Assembly (NCBI GenBank): GCA_964556425.1
Contig: CAZKWC010000024.1
Span: 1 to 44,034 of the forward strand
Direction: 5' to 3'
DNA from: JALQUL01 sp964556425
GTDB lineage: Bacteria; Pseudomonadota; Gammaproteobacteria; Burkholderiales; Burkholderiaceae_C
Length of the DNA: 44,034 nucleotides
The notes under the pieces were generated by a model. It had not been told where the DNA came from and did no database searches. It saw nothing but the letters and a program-made list of their open reading frames with translations. Position 1 is the first letter of the stretch; every line of letters begins with the position of its first letter. The position numbers were made by a program, and so were the translations under genes. Below, in pieces: positions 17,312 through 27,400 of this stretch.

Positions 17312-18487
17312 ATGGCACCTTTTATTGCTTTTTGCGCCTGCTATTATGGATTTTTAGGTTTATTTAACCCTTATCTTCCACTATGGTTAAAAGACGCTGG
17401 TTTGAGCGTGGCTGGCATCAGTGCCATCATGGCTTTGCAATCTTTATCTAGAATGGTAGGGCCTTATTTTTGGGGTGCAGCCAGCGACAAATCCGGTCGC
17501 CCCATTTATTTGCTGCGTATGGCTGCTGTTATTTCCTTAGTGGCGACCTTAGGTTTATTTTGGAAAAATCCTTGGTGGTTGGCTGCGGTATTGTTTTTGT
17601 TTTTTGTTAATACCAGTGCCATGGTTCCCATGAGTGAGACTGCTATTACCCAGGCTTTACTCCGTTCTGGGCCATTTGATATTAAGCGCTACGGCAAAAT
17701 AAGAGTCTGGGGTTCGATTGGTTTTATGCCGGTGGTGTTCTTAAGTGGCGTGTGGTTTGAATATGTTGGTTTTGCTAGTTTTGTTCCTTTAAGTATTTTA
17801 AGTATGTTGTTATTGGTACTGATTTGCTGGCGCATACCCGATTTAAAAGTAGCAAGTCACAGCACAGTGTCAGCCCCGATTGCAAAAGTGTTAAAAAACC
17901 CAGAGGTGATTTGGTTTTTTCTATGCTTGTTTTTTCATATTTTGGCGCATACCGGTATCTATGTTTTTTTAACACTTTATCTTGATAGCTTGGGTTACAG
18001 CAAAACGATTATTGGTTTAATGTGGGTGGCTTCAGTCACCACAGAGATTATTTGGTTTTTTTTACAAGCCCGTTGGTTGCATTGGTTTAGCAATAGTATG
18101 TGGTTATTGATTTGTGCTGCATTAACCGTTTTTAGAATGGGTTTTACTGCAGGCTTGGCTCATATTTGGTGGGTATTGTTAATAGCTCAAGCCACTCATG
18201 CGATTACTTTTGCGGCTCACCATTCGGTTGGAGTCAGTTTTATTATTGACTTTTTTCCTGGCGCCTTAAGAGGTCGTGGCCAAGCTTTGTACACCATGAT
18301 TGGCTACGGTGTAACAGGCATATTAGGTGCATTATTGGGCGGTTTATTAAGCCAATATTGGGGCTTAGCCAGTGTTTTTTGGGCCGGTTTAATTAGTGCG
18401 GTTTTGGCAACAGCCTGTGCATGGAAATTACACCAACACCGTGAATTAAGATTAGTTGCTCAGGCAGGTGCATCTACTAGTCACTAA
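17312..18487 (+). CDS. MFS transporter, HcaT/nucleoside-permease-like
   Basis: A 12-span inner-membrane permease of about 391 aa. The pattern is that of the MFS_1-like (HcaT) group: a first span with YYGFLGLFNPYLPLWLKDAG, then SRMVGPYFWGAASDKSGR between spans 2 and 3, and GSIGFMPVVFLSG. I favour the ATG at 17312, which has AAAGG eight bases upstream and starts where homologues do. A TTG at 17270, directly abutting the tautomerase stop, would add 14 residues. HcaT relatives take up phenylpropionate-type or unknown small molecules; the substrate cannot be read here. A near-perfect hairpin follows the gene. Confidence 0.88.
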   Translation: MAPFIAFCACYYGFLGLFNPYLPLWLKDAGLSVAGISAIMALQSLSRMVGPYFWGAASDKSGRPIYLLRMAAVISLVATLGLFWKNPWWLAAVLFLFFVNTSAMVPMSETAITQALLRSGPFDIKRYGKIRVWGSIGFMPVVFLSGVWFEYVGFASFVPLSILSMLLLVLICWRIPDLKVASHSTVSAPIAKVLKNPEVIWFFLCLFFHILAHTGIYVFLTLYLDSLGYSKTIIGLMWVASVTTEIIWFFLQARWLHWFSNSMWLLICAALTVFRMGFTAGLAHIWWVLLIAQATHAITFAAHHSVGVSFIIDFFPGALRGRGQALYTMIGYGVTGILGALLGGLLSQYWGLASVFWAGLISAVLATACAWKLHQHRELRLVAQAGASTSH

Positions 18488-18498
18488 TGTTGGAATGT

Positions 18499-18525
18499 AC
18501 AAGCCTATTTTTAAAATAGGCTTGT
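18499..18525. terminator. Hairpin between convergent MFS and EamA genes
   Basis: Thirteen-base arms (18499-18511 and 18513-18525) are perfectly complementary around one base; the real loop must open a few A-T pairs. It lies between two convergent stops and fits a bidirectional terminator, although no T run follows the stem. Confidence 0.65.
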
Positions 18526-18541
18526 GCTAAGACTTTAAGTT

Positions 18542-19429
18542 TTAAGTTTTACTAGAGTCGATTGCCGCCCAAGGCCTATAACCACTCACCATAATAGTGG
18601 CAATACTGACTAACACAGCACCCACAAAAGTAATGTAAGTCACTGCTTCGCCTACAAATAAATAGGCCCAAAATACCCCAAAACCAGTGATCATAAAATT
18701 GGTACTTAATGCGGCAATAGGGCTAATATGAATCATGATGCGCATATATTGCCAATAAGCCAAGCCAGAGGTAATGACGCCAGTAATAAACAAGCAACCC
18801 AAGGCATACCAGCTAAAACCTGCTTGTGGTAGTGATGAAATAGCAAATGGGCTTAACAGAATACTAGCCGTTAAATGCATAGAGGCAGTAATAGCTAGTG
18901 GTTGCATACGGGTAGTGGCCCGCTTTAATAAAGGTGTAGCAAGCCCAGCACAAAATGCTGCACCGCCGCAGGTAAAAGCGCCAATTAATAGGTCTGAGCT
19001 AACGTTAGCGGGACCTAATTGAACAATCAGGGCTACGCCACTAAAACCAATCATACTGCCGCCAATTTTAACGGCAGTGAGCTTATCTTCTTTTAACCAT
19101 GCAGAGGCAAATACACCAAATAAAACCGAGGTAATCATCATGACCGAGCCATAACTAGCCGGTAATCTGAGGGCCGAATAGTTATACAAAAAATGCGGAA
19201 TTGCAACGGCGACTGCACCTAAAATAAAAAGCTCTTTCCAATGTTTTTTCTCGGGCCATGGCTCTTTAAGCATTTTCATAATGAGCGCCAAAGTTGCCGC
19301 CCCCATAGTAATGCGCAAGGCAGCCGAAACATTGGGTCCAAACACTTTAGCGGCTGTGCCAGTAAAAATAAAATTAGAACCCCATAATGCCGATAAACCC
19401 ATCAGATGGAAAAAAATTTTAGCGTTCAT
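18542..19429 (-). CDS. EamA/DMT-family transporter
   Basis: A 295-residue inner-membrane protein with about ten hydrophobic spans in two EamA repeats (residues roughly 5-135 and 150-285). The first repeat starts LMGLSALWGSNFIFTGTA; the second ends near WAYLFVGEAVTYITFVGAVLV, the usual closing pattern. Members export metabolites or amino acids. This one has no neighbour that suggests a substrate. No strong ribosome binding site precedes the ATG. Confidence 0.87.
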   Translation of the reverse strand: MNAKIFFHLMGLSALWGSNFIFTGTAAKVFGPNVSAALRITMGAATLALIMKMLKEPWPEKKHWKELFILGAVAVAIPHFLYNYSALRLPASYGSVMMITSVLFGVFASAWLKEDKLTAVKIGGSMIGFSGVALIVQLGPANVSSDLLIGAFTCGGAAFCAGLATPLLKRATTRMQPLAITASMHLTASILLSPFAISSLPQAGFSWYALGCLFITGVITSGLAYWQYMRIMIHISPIAALSTNFMITGFGVFWAYLFVGEAVTYITFVGAVLVSIATIMVSGYRPWAAIDSSKT

Positions 19430-19693
19430 GCGTAGGGCTTTATTGTGGGTTTTCGATGAAGTGTGAAGGCTTGAGTGTTAGATGTATGCTATGACTAGAG
19501 CGAATCATTGGTACTTTTTGCACATGAAGAGAAAAAGCAAATGCGTCAGCTTTAGAGAGCATTTCTATCATTTCAACATATTAGAGTTGAATTGTGCCCT
19601 AACTTGTCATACATGAGACTTATAGCAACATCTATGCGACAAAAAATCATCTCAATTGATGGATGTAAAAAATCAATTGGCTTTTTAAAGCAT
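19430..19693. other. Intergenic between EamA start and ABC operon terminator
   Basis: Together with the terminator and tail region this makes 321 bases without a gene. It must hold the EamA promoter on the minus strand. A short open frame on the plus strand (19592-19774) runs through the terminator and looks accidental. Confidence 0.5.
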
Positions 19694-19722
19694 AAAAAAA
19701 GCCTGTACCGAAGTACAGGCTT
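19694..19722 (-). terminator. Intrinsic terminator of the aap operon with UUCG loop
   Basis: A 10-bp perfect stem (19699-19708 with 19713-19722) has, on the minus strand, the loop TTCG closed by C-G, the extra-stable tetraloop. It is followed by seven T. It lies 28 bases after the ATPase stop. Confidence 0.95.
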
Positions 19723-19750
19723 AAAAAGTTATCGTAGTAATAAAGTCAAA

Positions 19751-20494
19751 TTAGTGACCCAAAATTTTAGATAAAAAGTCTTTGCTTCGGTCAGTTTGTG
19801 GATTGTTAAAGAAATCGTGTGGATTGTTTTGTTCCACAATTTGACCTTGATCCATAAAAATCACACGGTCAGCAACTGCTTTGGCAAAACCCATTTCATG
19901 GGTCACACAAATCATGGTAATGCCTTGGTTGGCCATTTCTACCATTACATCTAACACTTCTTTAATCATTTCTGGGTCGAGAGCAGAGGTGGGCTCATCA
20001 AACAACATGATTTTTGGTTTTAAACAAAGCGCACGGGCAATGGCAACCCGTTGTTGTTGACCACCAGACAATTGCAATGGGTATTTATTGGCTTGCTCGG
20101 CAATACGCACACGTTGCAATTGTGCCATGGCTCTTTCTTCGGCTTCTTTTTTAGGCATTTTACCGACCCACATGGGTGACAATGTGAGGTTTTCTAGTAC
20201 GGTTAAATGCGGAAACAAATTAAATTGTTGAAACACCATACCGACTTTTTTTCTGACGTCATCAATGGCTTTAACGTCATCGGTGAGGGCTACGCCATCG
20301 ACAATTAAATTGCCTTGTTGATGCTCTTCTAGGCGGTTAATACAACGAATTAAAGTGGATTTTCCAGAGCCAGAAGGGCCACAAATTACAATGCGCTCGC
20401 CTTGCGTTACGGTGAGGTTGATGTCACGCAAAACGTGAAAATCATTGCCATACCATTTATTGACGTTTTCAAATTGAATAATAGCTTGTGTCAT
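19751..20494 (-). CDS. aapP: Amino-acid ABC transporter ATPase (AapP/GlnQ type)
   Basis: The cytosolic ATPase of the polar amino-acid importer. It has Walker A GPSGSGKST near residue 40, the Q-loop in GMVFQQFNLFPH, the signature LSGGQQQRVAIARAL, Walker B IMLFDEPTSALD and the switch histidine in CVTHEMGFAKAVADRV. The 247-aa length is standard for the PAAT subfamily. It is the last gene of the four-gene minus-strand operon, followed by the UUCG terminator. The gene symbol follows the operon architecture (long permeases); GlnQ or GltL would be equally reasonable names for the ATPase alone. Confidence 0.95.
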   Translation of the reverse strand: MTQAIIQFENVNKWYGNDFHVLRDINLTVTQGERIVICGPSGSGKSTLIRCINRLEEHQQGNLIVDGVALTDDVKAIDDVRKKVGMVFQQFNLFPHLTVLENLTLSPMWVGKMPKKEAEERAMAQLQRVRIAEQANKYPLQLSGGQQQRVAIARALCLKPKIMLFDEPTSALDPEMIKEVLDVMVEMANQGITMICVTHEMGFAKAVADRVIFMDQGQIVEQNNPHDFFNNPQTDRSKDFLSKILGH

Positions 20495-20553
20495 GATAAT
20501 AAGAACTTAAATTGATATAAATTGATTGAGTTGCAATGTATCAAAACAATGCG

Positions 20554-21657
20554 TTAGCGTTGTTTACCTTTATTGACTTGAGTTTCAATCCAAGCGCTAT
20601 AGCGGGACATAGAGAAACAGAAAATAAAATAAATAATGGCAATAAAAATATAGGCTTCAATTTTAAAGGGGCGCCAATCGGAGTCTGAGTTAAGTGCCAA
20701 TGACATCGCACCAGTTAACTCATACAAACTCACAATAGTGACCAATGATGTATCTTTAAATAAACCAATAAAATTGTTCACAATACTAGGAACTACCATA
20801 GCCAGTGCTTGTGGCAACACAATCTTCAATTGGGTTTGCCAATAAGATAAACCTAAAGTGGCTGCAGCCTCTACTTGACCCTTTGGAATAGCCTGTAGGC
20901 CGCCTCGAATGACTTCTGCCATATAGGCAGCTGCAAACAAGGTCATGCCTACTAATACCCGTATCAACACATCAATTGATTTTCCCTCTGGCATAAACAA
21001 TGGGAACATAAAAGAGGCCATGAATAAAACGGAAATTAAAGGTACACCCCTAATGAGTTCTACATAAATAGTCGATAAAGTTTTAATGGCGGCTAAATTG
21101 GAGCGTCTTCCTAAAGCCACTAACAAGGCAATTGGGAAAGCCAATGCCATAGACAGTGATGCCAATAAAATAGTAAGTGGTAAACCACCCCAACGGTCGG
21201 TTTCAACTAATTTGAGGCCCATTACATCGCCATACATTAGGGCAAAGAACAAGGCATAAACCGCAATCCATAAAACCACCAACCAGTTTTTCCAGAAGGC
21301 ACGCATACAACTAGCCACTAATAAGCTCATTAAAATAATGGTGGCTAAAACTGGTCGCCATTGTTCTTCGAAAGGATATCTGCCTAATAAAATAATGCGG
21401 TATTTTTCAGTAATAACGCCCCAACATGCGCCCACACCATCTACACGGCATGCGTTAAAGTCGGGCTTCCATGAGGCAGTTAAAATAGCCCAATTAAAAG
21501 CTTTAGGAATGGCAATCGCGAGTATGAGCAAAATGATAATTGTCATGATGCTGGTGATTACATCGCTAAATAAATTGCGTTTGAGCCAAGGCACAAGGCC
21601 TTGGTTATTTTTGGGTGCAGGCCTAGCTGCAATAGGTTCAAAAATTTGTGATGTCAT
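20554..21657 (-). CDS. aapM: Amino-acid ABC transporter permease (AapM type)
   Basis: An inner-membrane permease of 367 aa, longer than the 220-aa GltK/GlnP permeases because of extra N-terminal spans, as in the general L-amino-acid (Aap) importers. The C-terminal half has the EAA loop VIRGGLQAIPKGQVEAAATLG followed by LPQALAMVVPSIVNNFIGLFKDTSL, which contacts the ATPase. A cysteine pair sits in the periplasmic loop (FNACRVDGVGACWGV). It starts 24 bases after aapQ and ends 59 bases before aapP. Confidence 0.93.
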   Translation of the reverse strand: MTSQIFEPIAARPAPKNNQGLVPWLKRNLFSDVITSIMTIIILLILAIAIPKAFNWAILTASWKPDFNACRVDGVGACWGVITEKYRIILLGRYPFEEQWRPVLATIILMSLLVASCMRAFWKNWLVVLWIAVYALFFALMYGDVMGLKLVETDRWGGLPLTILLASLSMALAFPIALLVALGRRSNLAAIKTLSTIYVELIRGVPLISVLFMASFMFPLFMPEGKSIDVLIRVLVGMTLFAAAYMAEVIRGGLQAIPKGQVEAAATLGLSYWQTQLKIVLPQALAMVVPSIVNNFIGLFKDTSLVTIVSLYELTGAMSLALNSDSDWRPFKIEAYIFIAIIYFIFCFSMSRYSAWIETQVNKGKQR

Positions 21658-21681
21658 AGTGTGATTCAGTCTTAAACTGCC

Positions 21682-22857
21682 TTATCTTTCTTTGATGGCT
21701 GACCTGGTGTTGTACCAGTTCATAAAGAACGAAGTTAATAATGAGGTAGTTAAATACACCAACATAATGATAGCAATACACTCTACAGCTCGGCCGGTTT
21801 GATTCATAGAGGTGTTGGCAATTGAGACCACTTCTTGATAACCAATCGCAACGGCTAAAGAGGAGTTTTTAGTGAGGTTTAAAAACTGATTGGTCATTGG
21901 CGGAATAATGACTCGTAAAGCTTGTGGCAATGTCACTAAACGCATGGTTTGACTAGGGCTAAGACCCAAAGCACTAGAGGCTTCTTGCTGACCTCTGGAC
22001 ACAGAGCTAATACCAGAGCGAACAATCTCGGCAACAAACGCAGAGGTGTATAAGGTTAAACCAAGTAATACCGTTAAATATTCTGGCGTTAATGAGCCAC
22101 CGTTTTCAATGGCAAATTCACCCTTAAATGGAGTATTAAATTCGCTTGGGAAACCACCAGCAATCCAGCCTAAAAAGCCGCCCAATAAAACAATGCCTAA
22201 TGGCACCCAAAACAAACTTGAAATTTGTCCGGTTTGTTCAAATTTTTTATAAACTTTACGTCGGTAAAAATAAGCAGCCACCACTCCAACTATTAATCCA
22301 ACTAAAGCCACTAAATGTCCAGTAGCCCAAATCGGAATTGGAAAAGTCAATCCGCCTTTGCTTAAGAAGAAATGGCCAAGTGTCCAGGCCTCGTCGGCAG
22401 AAGGTAATACTTCGGTAAAAATTAAGTACCAAACCAAAAGTTGCAACAAGACAGGAATATTGCGAAATACTTCTACATAGGTGAGGCAAATGCCACGCAC
22501 CAAAATGTTTCTAGAAAAGCGCCCAACACCTAAAAGTGTGCCTAAAATAGTAGTCAAAATAATGCCAACCACTGCCACACGCAGCATGTTGCTTATGCCC
22601 ACCATAAAGGCAATCCAGAGAGGTTCGCTAGAGTCAAAAGCAAATAAGCTTTCACTCACATCAAAACCGGTGGTGCCTAATAAGAAGTCAAACCCGCTTT
22701 GAATGCCACGGGTTTTCATATTGTGTAGGGTATTGCTGGCTAAAAACCAGACCAAAAATGTAATTAGCGCAACCGCTAAAATTTGGTAAATTACGCCTCT
22801 AAAGGCTTGGCTACGCCAAGACCAATTATTTTTTTTTGTAGGCTGTTGAGTGGTCAT
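21682..22857 (-). CDS. aapQ: Amino-acid ABC transporter permease (AapQ type)
   Basis: The second permease of the importer, about 391 aa. It has multiple spans and a long middle insertion of two or three further spans (near residues 165-235), which marks the Aap/Bzt type. The EAA loop is EIVRSGISSVSRGQQEASSALG, followed by LPQALRVIIPPMTNQFLNLTKNSSLAVAIG. I use the ATG at 22857; a TTG two codons earlier (22863) is possible. It is separated from the binding-protein gene by a strong hairpin, which probably lowers its expression relative to that gene. Confidence 0.93.
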   Translation of the reverse strand: MTTQQPTKKNNWSWRSQAFRGVIYQILAVALITFLVWFLASNTLHNMKTRGIQSGFDFLLGTTGFDVSESLFAFDSSEPLWIAFMVGISNMLRVAVVGIILTTILGTLLGVGRFSRNILVRGICLTYVEVFRNIPVLLQLLVWYLIFTEVLPSADEAWTLGHFFLSKGGLTFPIPIWATGHLVALVGLIVGVVAAYFYRRKVYKKFEQTGQISSLFWVPLGIVLLGGFLGWIAGGFPSEFNTPFKGEFAIENGGSLTPEYLTVLLGLTLYTSAFVAEIVRSGISSVSRGQQEASSALGLSPSQTMRLVTLPQALRVIIPPMTNQFLNLTKNSSLAVAIGYQEVVSIANTSMNQTGRAVECIAIIMLVYLTTSLLTSFFMNWYNTRSAIKER

Positions 22858-22900
22858 AGACAATCTTGCTCTAAACAGTTAAAAATGATTACATCAAAAA

Positions 22901-22942
22901 CAAACCACGGCACAGAATGGTGAAATTCTGTGCCGTGGTTTG
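22901..22942 (-). terminator. Strong intra-operon hairpin between aapJ and aapQ
   Basis: Arms of 18 bases (22901-22918 and 22925-22942) are perfectly complementary around a 6-base loop. On the minus strand the stem is followed by five T. It starts 14 bases after the aapJ stop and ends 43 bases before the aapQ start. It fits a partial terminator or an mRNA 3'-end protector that gives more binding protein than permease. Confidence 0.9.
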
Positions 22943-22956
22943 CGTGGGTTTTTAAA

Positions 22957-23994
22957 TTACCTTACTGGGTAAGCGTACATTAAGCCGCCTTTGTTCCAGA
23001 GGTTGTTAATACCACGTGGTAAGCCTAAAGCTGATTTAGGGCCTACATGACGCTCGAAGCTTTCGCCGTAGTTACCAGTGGCTTTAATTGCACGGGCTAA
23101 CCAGTCTTTATCGAGGCCTAATAATTTGCCTGTATCTTCATTGCCAGCACCCAACATACGTTGAACTACTGGGTCAGTTGAAGTGGTTTTTAAAGTGTCA
23201 ACATTTTCTTGAGTAACGCCATATTCTTCGGCTTCTAACATACCGTACATAGTCCATTTAACAATGGCAAACCAGTCGTCATCACCACGGCGTACCATTG
23301 GGCCTAAAGGTTCTTTAGAGATGAGGTCAGGTAAAATGACGTGTTCTTTTGGATCTTTAGCTACTTTGTTACGAGTAGAAGCCAAGCCAGAAGCGTCAGT
23401 GGTGTAAGCGATACAACGGCCAGTGAAGTAAGCGTTTTCAGCTGCTTCTAATTTTTCAAAAATAACTGGTTTAATATTAAGTTTGTTGGCTTTTGAAAAG
23501 TCAGTTAAGTTTTTCTCGGTGGTAGTACCAGCTTGAACGCAAACTGTTTGGCCTTTTAATTGTTTAGGGCTTTTGATTTTGCTTTTAGCAGTTACCATAA
23601 AACCTTGACCATCGTAATAGTTAGGTGTGGTAATTGTTAAACCCAATGAAGCATCACGGGTTAAAGAGAAAGTGGTGTTGCGTGACAAAATATCAACTTC
23701 GCCAGACTGTAAAGCGGTGAAACGTTGTTGTGCATTTAAAGGCACATATTTAACTTTTTCAGAGTCTTTTAAAACAGCAGCAGCCAATGCACGGCAGACG
23801 TCAACGTCAAGACCGCTCCATTTGCCGTTTGAGTCAGCAGCTGAGAAACCAGCCAAACCAGTGTTGACGCCGCAAGTTACAACGCCTTTAGCTTTGATGC
23901 TATCAAGGGTTTTGCCAGCAAATGCTGGAGTAGCGAGTAACACGCCAAAGCTTAAAGCTGCGGCTAGTGCGAGTTTTTGTTTATTGCTTGACAT
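22957..23994 (-). CDS. aapJ: Amino-acid ABC transporter periplasmic binding protein (AapJ type)
   Basis: A 345-residue periplasmic solute-binding protein of the polar amino-acid family. It has a Sec signal peptide with a likely cut after residue 26 (LLATPAFA). The domain begins KTLDSIKAKGVVTCGVNTGLAGFS, with the ligand-pocket region GLDVDVCRALAAAVL and SLTRDASLGLTITTPNYYDGQGFMV. The length above 330 aa and paired cysteines (for example VTCGV/VDVCRA and TVCVQ) fit the Aap/Bzt group, which takes broad L-amino acids. AAAGAGAG just upstream is the likely ribosome binding site. It is the first gene of the operon, reading away from dnaE. Confidence 0.95.
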   Translation of the reverse strand: MSSNKQKLALAAALSFGVLLATPAFAGKTLDSIKAKGVVTCGVNTGLAGFSAADSNGKWSGLDVDVCRALAAAVLKDSEKVKYVPLNAQQRFTALQSGEVDILSRNTTFSLTRDASLGLTITTPNYYDGQGFMVTAKSKIKSPKQLKGQTVCVQAGTTTEKNLTDFSKANKLNIKPVIFEKLEAAENAYFTGRCIAYTTDASGLASTRNKVAKDPKEHVILPDLISKEPLGPMVRRGDDDWFAIVKWTMYGMLEAEEYGVTQENVDTLKTTSTDPVVQRMLGAGNEDTGKLLGLDKDWLARAIKATGNYGESFERHVGPKSALGLPRGINNLWNKGGLMYAYPVR

Positions 23995-24456
23995 AAGCTC
24001 TCTTTCAATAAATTGTGAATATTAACCAACAAGAATAACCAAAATGTATAAACAGCGATATGCAGAAATAGCAGATGATTTGCAGGATTCTTGCCCAGTT
24101 GCCTAATAGCATTTAATTTGAATCATACTAATTAGAGCAACTATGTGAATCGTACTATAACCTTACATCAAAAAAATAGGCATCGGGGTTTTTACCGTTT
24201 TCAAATTGAATTTACACACTTACTTATGCAATATTTGCATAAGGGTAATTGGAAAATCCAAAAAATGGGAGTTTCCTAGAAAGATTGCCTCCATGAATCT
24301 CATAAAAGAATTTTGCTAGGGCTTTCAATCAAGGATAATATCTAAAAAAAATACCAACACCAGTCCCCATTTTGCGTATTGTTTTACAGCCTAGGGCGGC
24401 TACCTGTATAGGCAATTTTGCCCCATCTATTTGTTTTAAGTTGAAGCTAATTAATT
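23995..24456. other. Divergent regulatory region between aapJ and dnaE, 462 bases
   Basis: AT-rich spacer with no coding region that I can support. It must hold the promoters of the aap operon (minus) and dnaE (plus). TATACA on the minus strand (24045-24050) is a possible -10 for aapJ, about 50 bases from its start, but no good -35 is paired with it. The 21-base palindrome listed separately is the main structure. Confidence 0.55.
24223..24243. promoter_or_regulatory. 21-base perfect palindrome, candidate operator
   Basis: Nine-base arms CTTATGCAA and TTGCATAAG are separated by TAT. It lies about 230 bases from the aapJ start and 214 from the dnaE start. It contains the T-N11-A symmetry of LysR-type regulator sites. 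The regulator is unknown. Confidence 0.5.
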
Positions 24457-27400
24457 ATGTTCTGTCATTTACGTTTGCATTCCGAGTTTTCTATTGTTGA
24501 TAGCGCAATCCGAATTGATGAAGTAGTGCAAGCCTGTGTGAATGACCAACAAGGTGCTATTGCGCTGACTGATTTAAGTAATTTGTTTGGTGCCTTAAAA
24601 GTTTATAAGGCGGCCAGGTCAAAAGGGGTTAAACCCATTATTGGTGCGGAAGTTTATATATCTGATTTACCTTTTGAGTTTGCTGCAGGTTGCAAGGTTT
24701 TAATTTTGGTGCAGTCGCATCAAGGTTATTTAAATTTAAGTGAAGTGCTAGCCAGAGCTTGGACCCAAAATGCAGGAAAAACATTAGCGGCAGTAAAGTG
24801 GCAATGGCTGAAAGAACTTAATGAGGGTTTGATTTTATTAAGCGGTGCGCAAAATGGCCCTGTAGGTCAGGCATTAATGCAATCGGATGAGCATAAAGCT
24901 CGCGAAACAGCGATGTTAATGGCCGCTGTGTTTCCTCATCGATTTTACCTAGAGCTACAAAGGGCGGGCAGACCAGAAGACGAAGCACATGTGGGCTTAG
25001 CGGTGCAGTTAGCAAGTCGTTTGCAATTACCGGTAGTGGCGACTCATCCGGTGCAATTTTTAACTCCAGAAGCCTATGATGCTCATGAAGCGAGGGTGTG
25101 TATTTCTGAGGGCGAAATCTTAGCTAACCCAAAACGAATTAGAAAATTTACCCGAGAACAATATTTTAAGTCGCAAGCTGAAATGCAGGCCTTGTTTGCC
25201 GATATTCCAAGTGCCTTGGCCAACACCCAAGAAATTGCTAAACGTTGTAATTTAAGTTTGGTTTTGGGCAAGCCGCAGTTGCCCCATTTTCCTATTCCTT
25301 TGGTAGATGGTAAAACCATGACACCAGAAGAGTATTTCAGATATGAGTCGCAAATAGGTCTAGAAAAACGTCTGCTCACTTTGTATCCCGATCAGGTCCA
25401 ACGTCAGGCTCAGCTTCAACGATATCAAGACCGCCTTGAATTTGAAATCAAAACAATTTTAAATATGGGCTTTCCTGGTTACTTTTTAATTGTGAGTGAC
25501 TTCATTAACTGGGCCAAGCAAAATGATTGTCCTGTGGGGCCAGGTCGTGGCTCTGGAGCGGGTTCTTTAGTGGCTTATTCATTGGGCATTACTGACCTTG
25601 ATCCGCTTCAATACAATTTATTGTTCGAGCGGTTTTTAAATCCAGAGCGGGTTTCAATGCCTGACTTTGATATTGACTTTTGCCAAGGTAATCGTGACCG
25701 CGTGATTGATTATGTAAAAGCAAAATACGGCAAAGATGCAGTGAGTCAAATTGCCACCTTTGGAACTATGGCCGCTCGTGGAGCGATTCGAGATGTGGGG
25801 CGTGTGCTGGATTTTAGTTACACCTTTTGCGACAGTATTAGTAAACTCATTCCCAATAAACCCGGCACTCACATCACTATTGCAGAAGCCATCACTCAAG
25901 AACCTGCTTTGGCTGAACGTCTTGAAAAAGAAGAGGACGTTAAAACGCTTTTAAGCTTGGCTCAAGAGTTAGAGGGGCTTACTCGAAATGTGGGTATGCA
26001 TGCGGGGGGTGTGTTAATTGCACCCGGTAAATTAACTGATTTTTGCCCGCTTTATCAGCAACCCGGTAGCGAGTCAGCAGTAAGCCAATTTGATAAAGAC
26101 GATGTAGAAGCGATTGGCTTAGTGAAGTTTGACTTTTTAGGTTTAGCCACACTAACCATTTTAGAGCTGGCGCGCAAAATGATTGTGCAGCGCCACAAGG
26201 GACAAGAGAATTTTTCATTTGAAACTTTGCCCTTAGATGATAAACGGGTTTACGACTTGTTTTCTAAAGGCGAGACCGAAGCGGTATTTCAGTTTGAAAG
26301 TACGGGTATGCAGCGCATGTTAAAAGATGCCAAACCCAGTCGCCTTGAAGATTTAATTGCCTTAAATGCTTTGTACAGACCAGGCCCAATGGATTTGATT
26401 CCTAGTTTTGTGGCTCGTAAACATGGTCGTGAAGTAGTAGAGTATCCTCATCCTATGGTAGAGCCGGTTTTATCAGAGACCTACGGCATTATGGTGTACC
26501 AAGAGCAGGTGATGCAAACGGCACAAATTTTGGGTGGTTATTCATTGGGCGGTGCCGACATGTTGCGTCGTGCCATGGGTAAGAAAAAACCTGAAGAAAT
26601 GGCCGAGCATAGGCAAATTTTCCGAGATGGTGCGGCTAAAAATAACATTAATGAAGCCAAGGCCGATGAAATTTTCGACTTAATGGAAAAGTTTGCGGGT
26701 TATGGTTTTAATAAATCCCATGCGGCAGCTTATTCATTATTGGCCTACCATACTGCTTGGATTAAAGTGCATTACACCGCAGAATTTTTCTGCGCCAATA
26801 TGACACTTGAAATGGATGACACCGATAAGCTGAGTTTGTTATTTGCCGATTGCCAAAGAGCCGGTTTACAAATGGAGCCGCCAGATGTGAATCGAGGCAT
26901 TTACCGATTTGAACCGGTTAGCGACAAAGTGATTCGTTATGGTTTGGGTGCCATTAAAGGTAGCGGACAACAAGCGGTAGAGGCGGTAGTGGCCGCTAGA
27001 ACCGCTGGCGGCCCGTTTACTAGCTTATTTGATTTCTGTGCCCGAATTGACCGTAGCAAGGTGAACCGACGTTGTGTCGATGCCTTAATTAAAGCTGGTG
27101 CCTTTGACAGCATTACGCCTAACCGAGCCGCTTTGTTAGCTAGTACCGAATTGGCCTACGACTATGCCGACTTGCAAGAAGCCAATGCAGGTCAAGCCGG
27201 TTTGTTTGATATGGGCGACGAGTCATTCCACGGTTCAAGTCAACATGAACCCGAGTTAATCGACACCATGCCTTGGGGTGTGAAAGAGCGTTTAAGCCTA
27301 GAAAAATCAGCGATTGGCTTTTTCTTATCGGGTCATTTATTTGATGAGTCTGCCACTGAAGTGCGCCGTATTGCAAAGGTGGCGATTGCCGATTTAATCG

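Noticed and set aside
19592..19774. Plus-strand open frame of 60 codons
   Set aside because: It runs through the terminator of the ABC operon and has no ribosome binding site.
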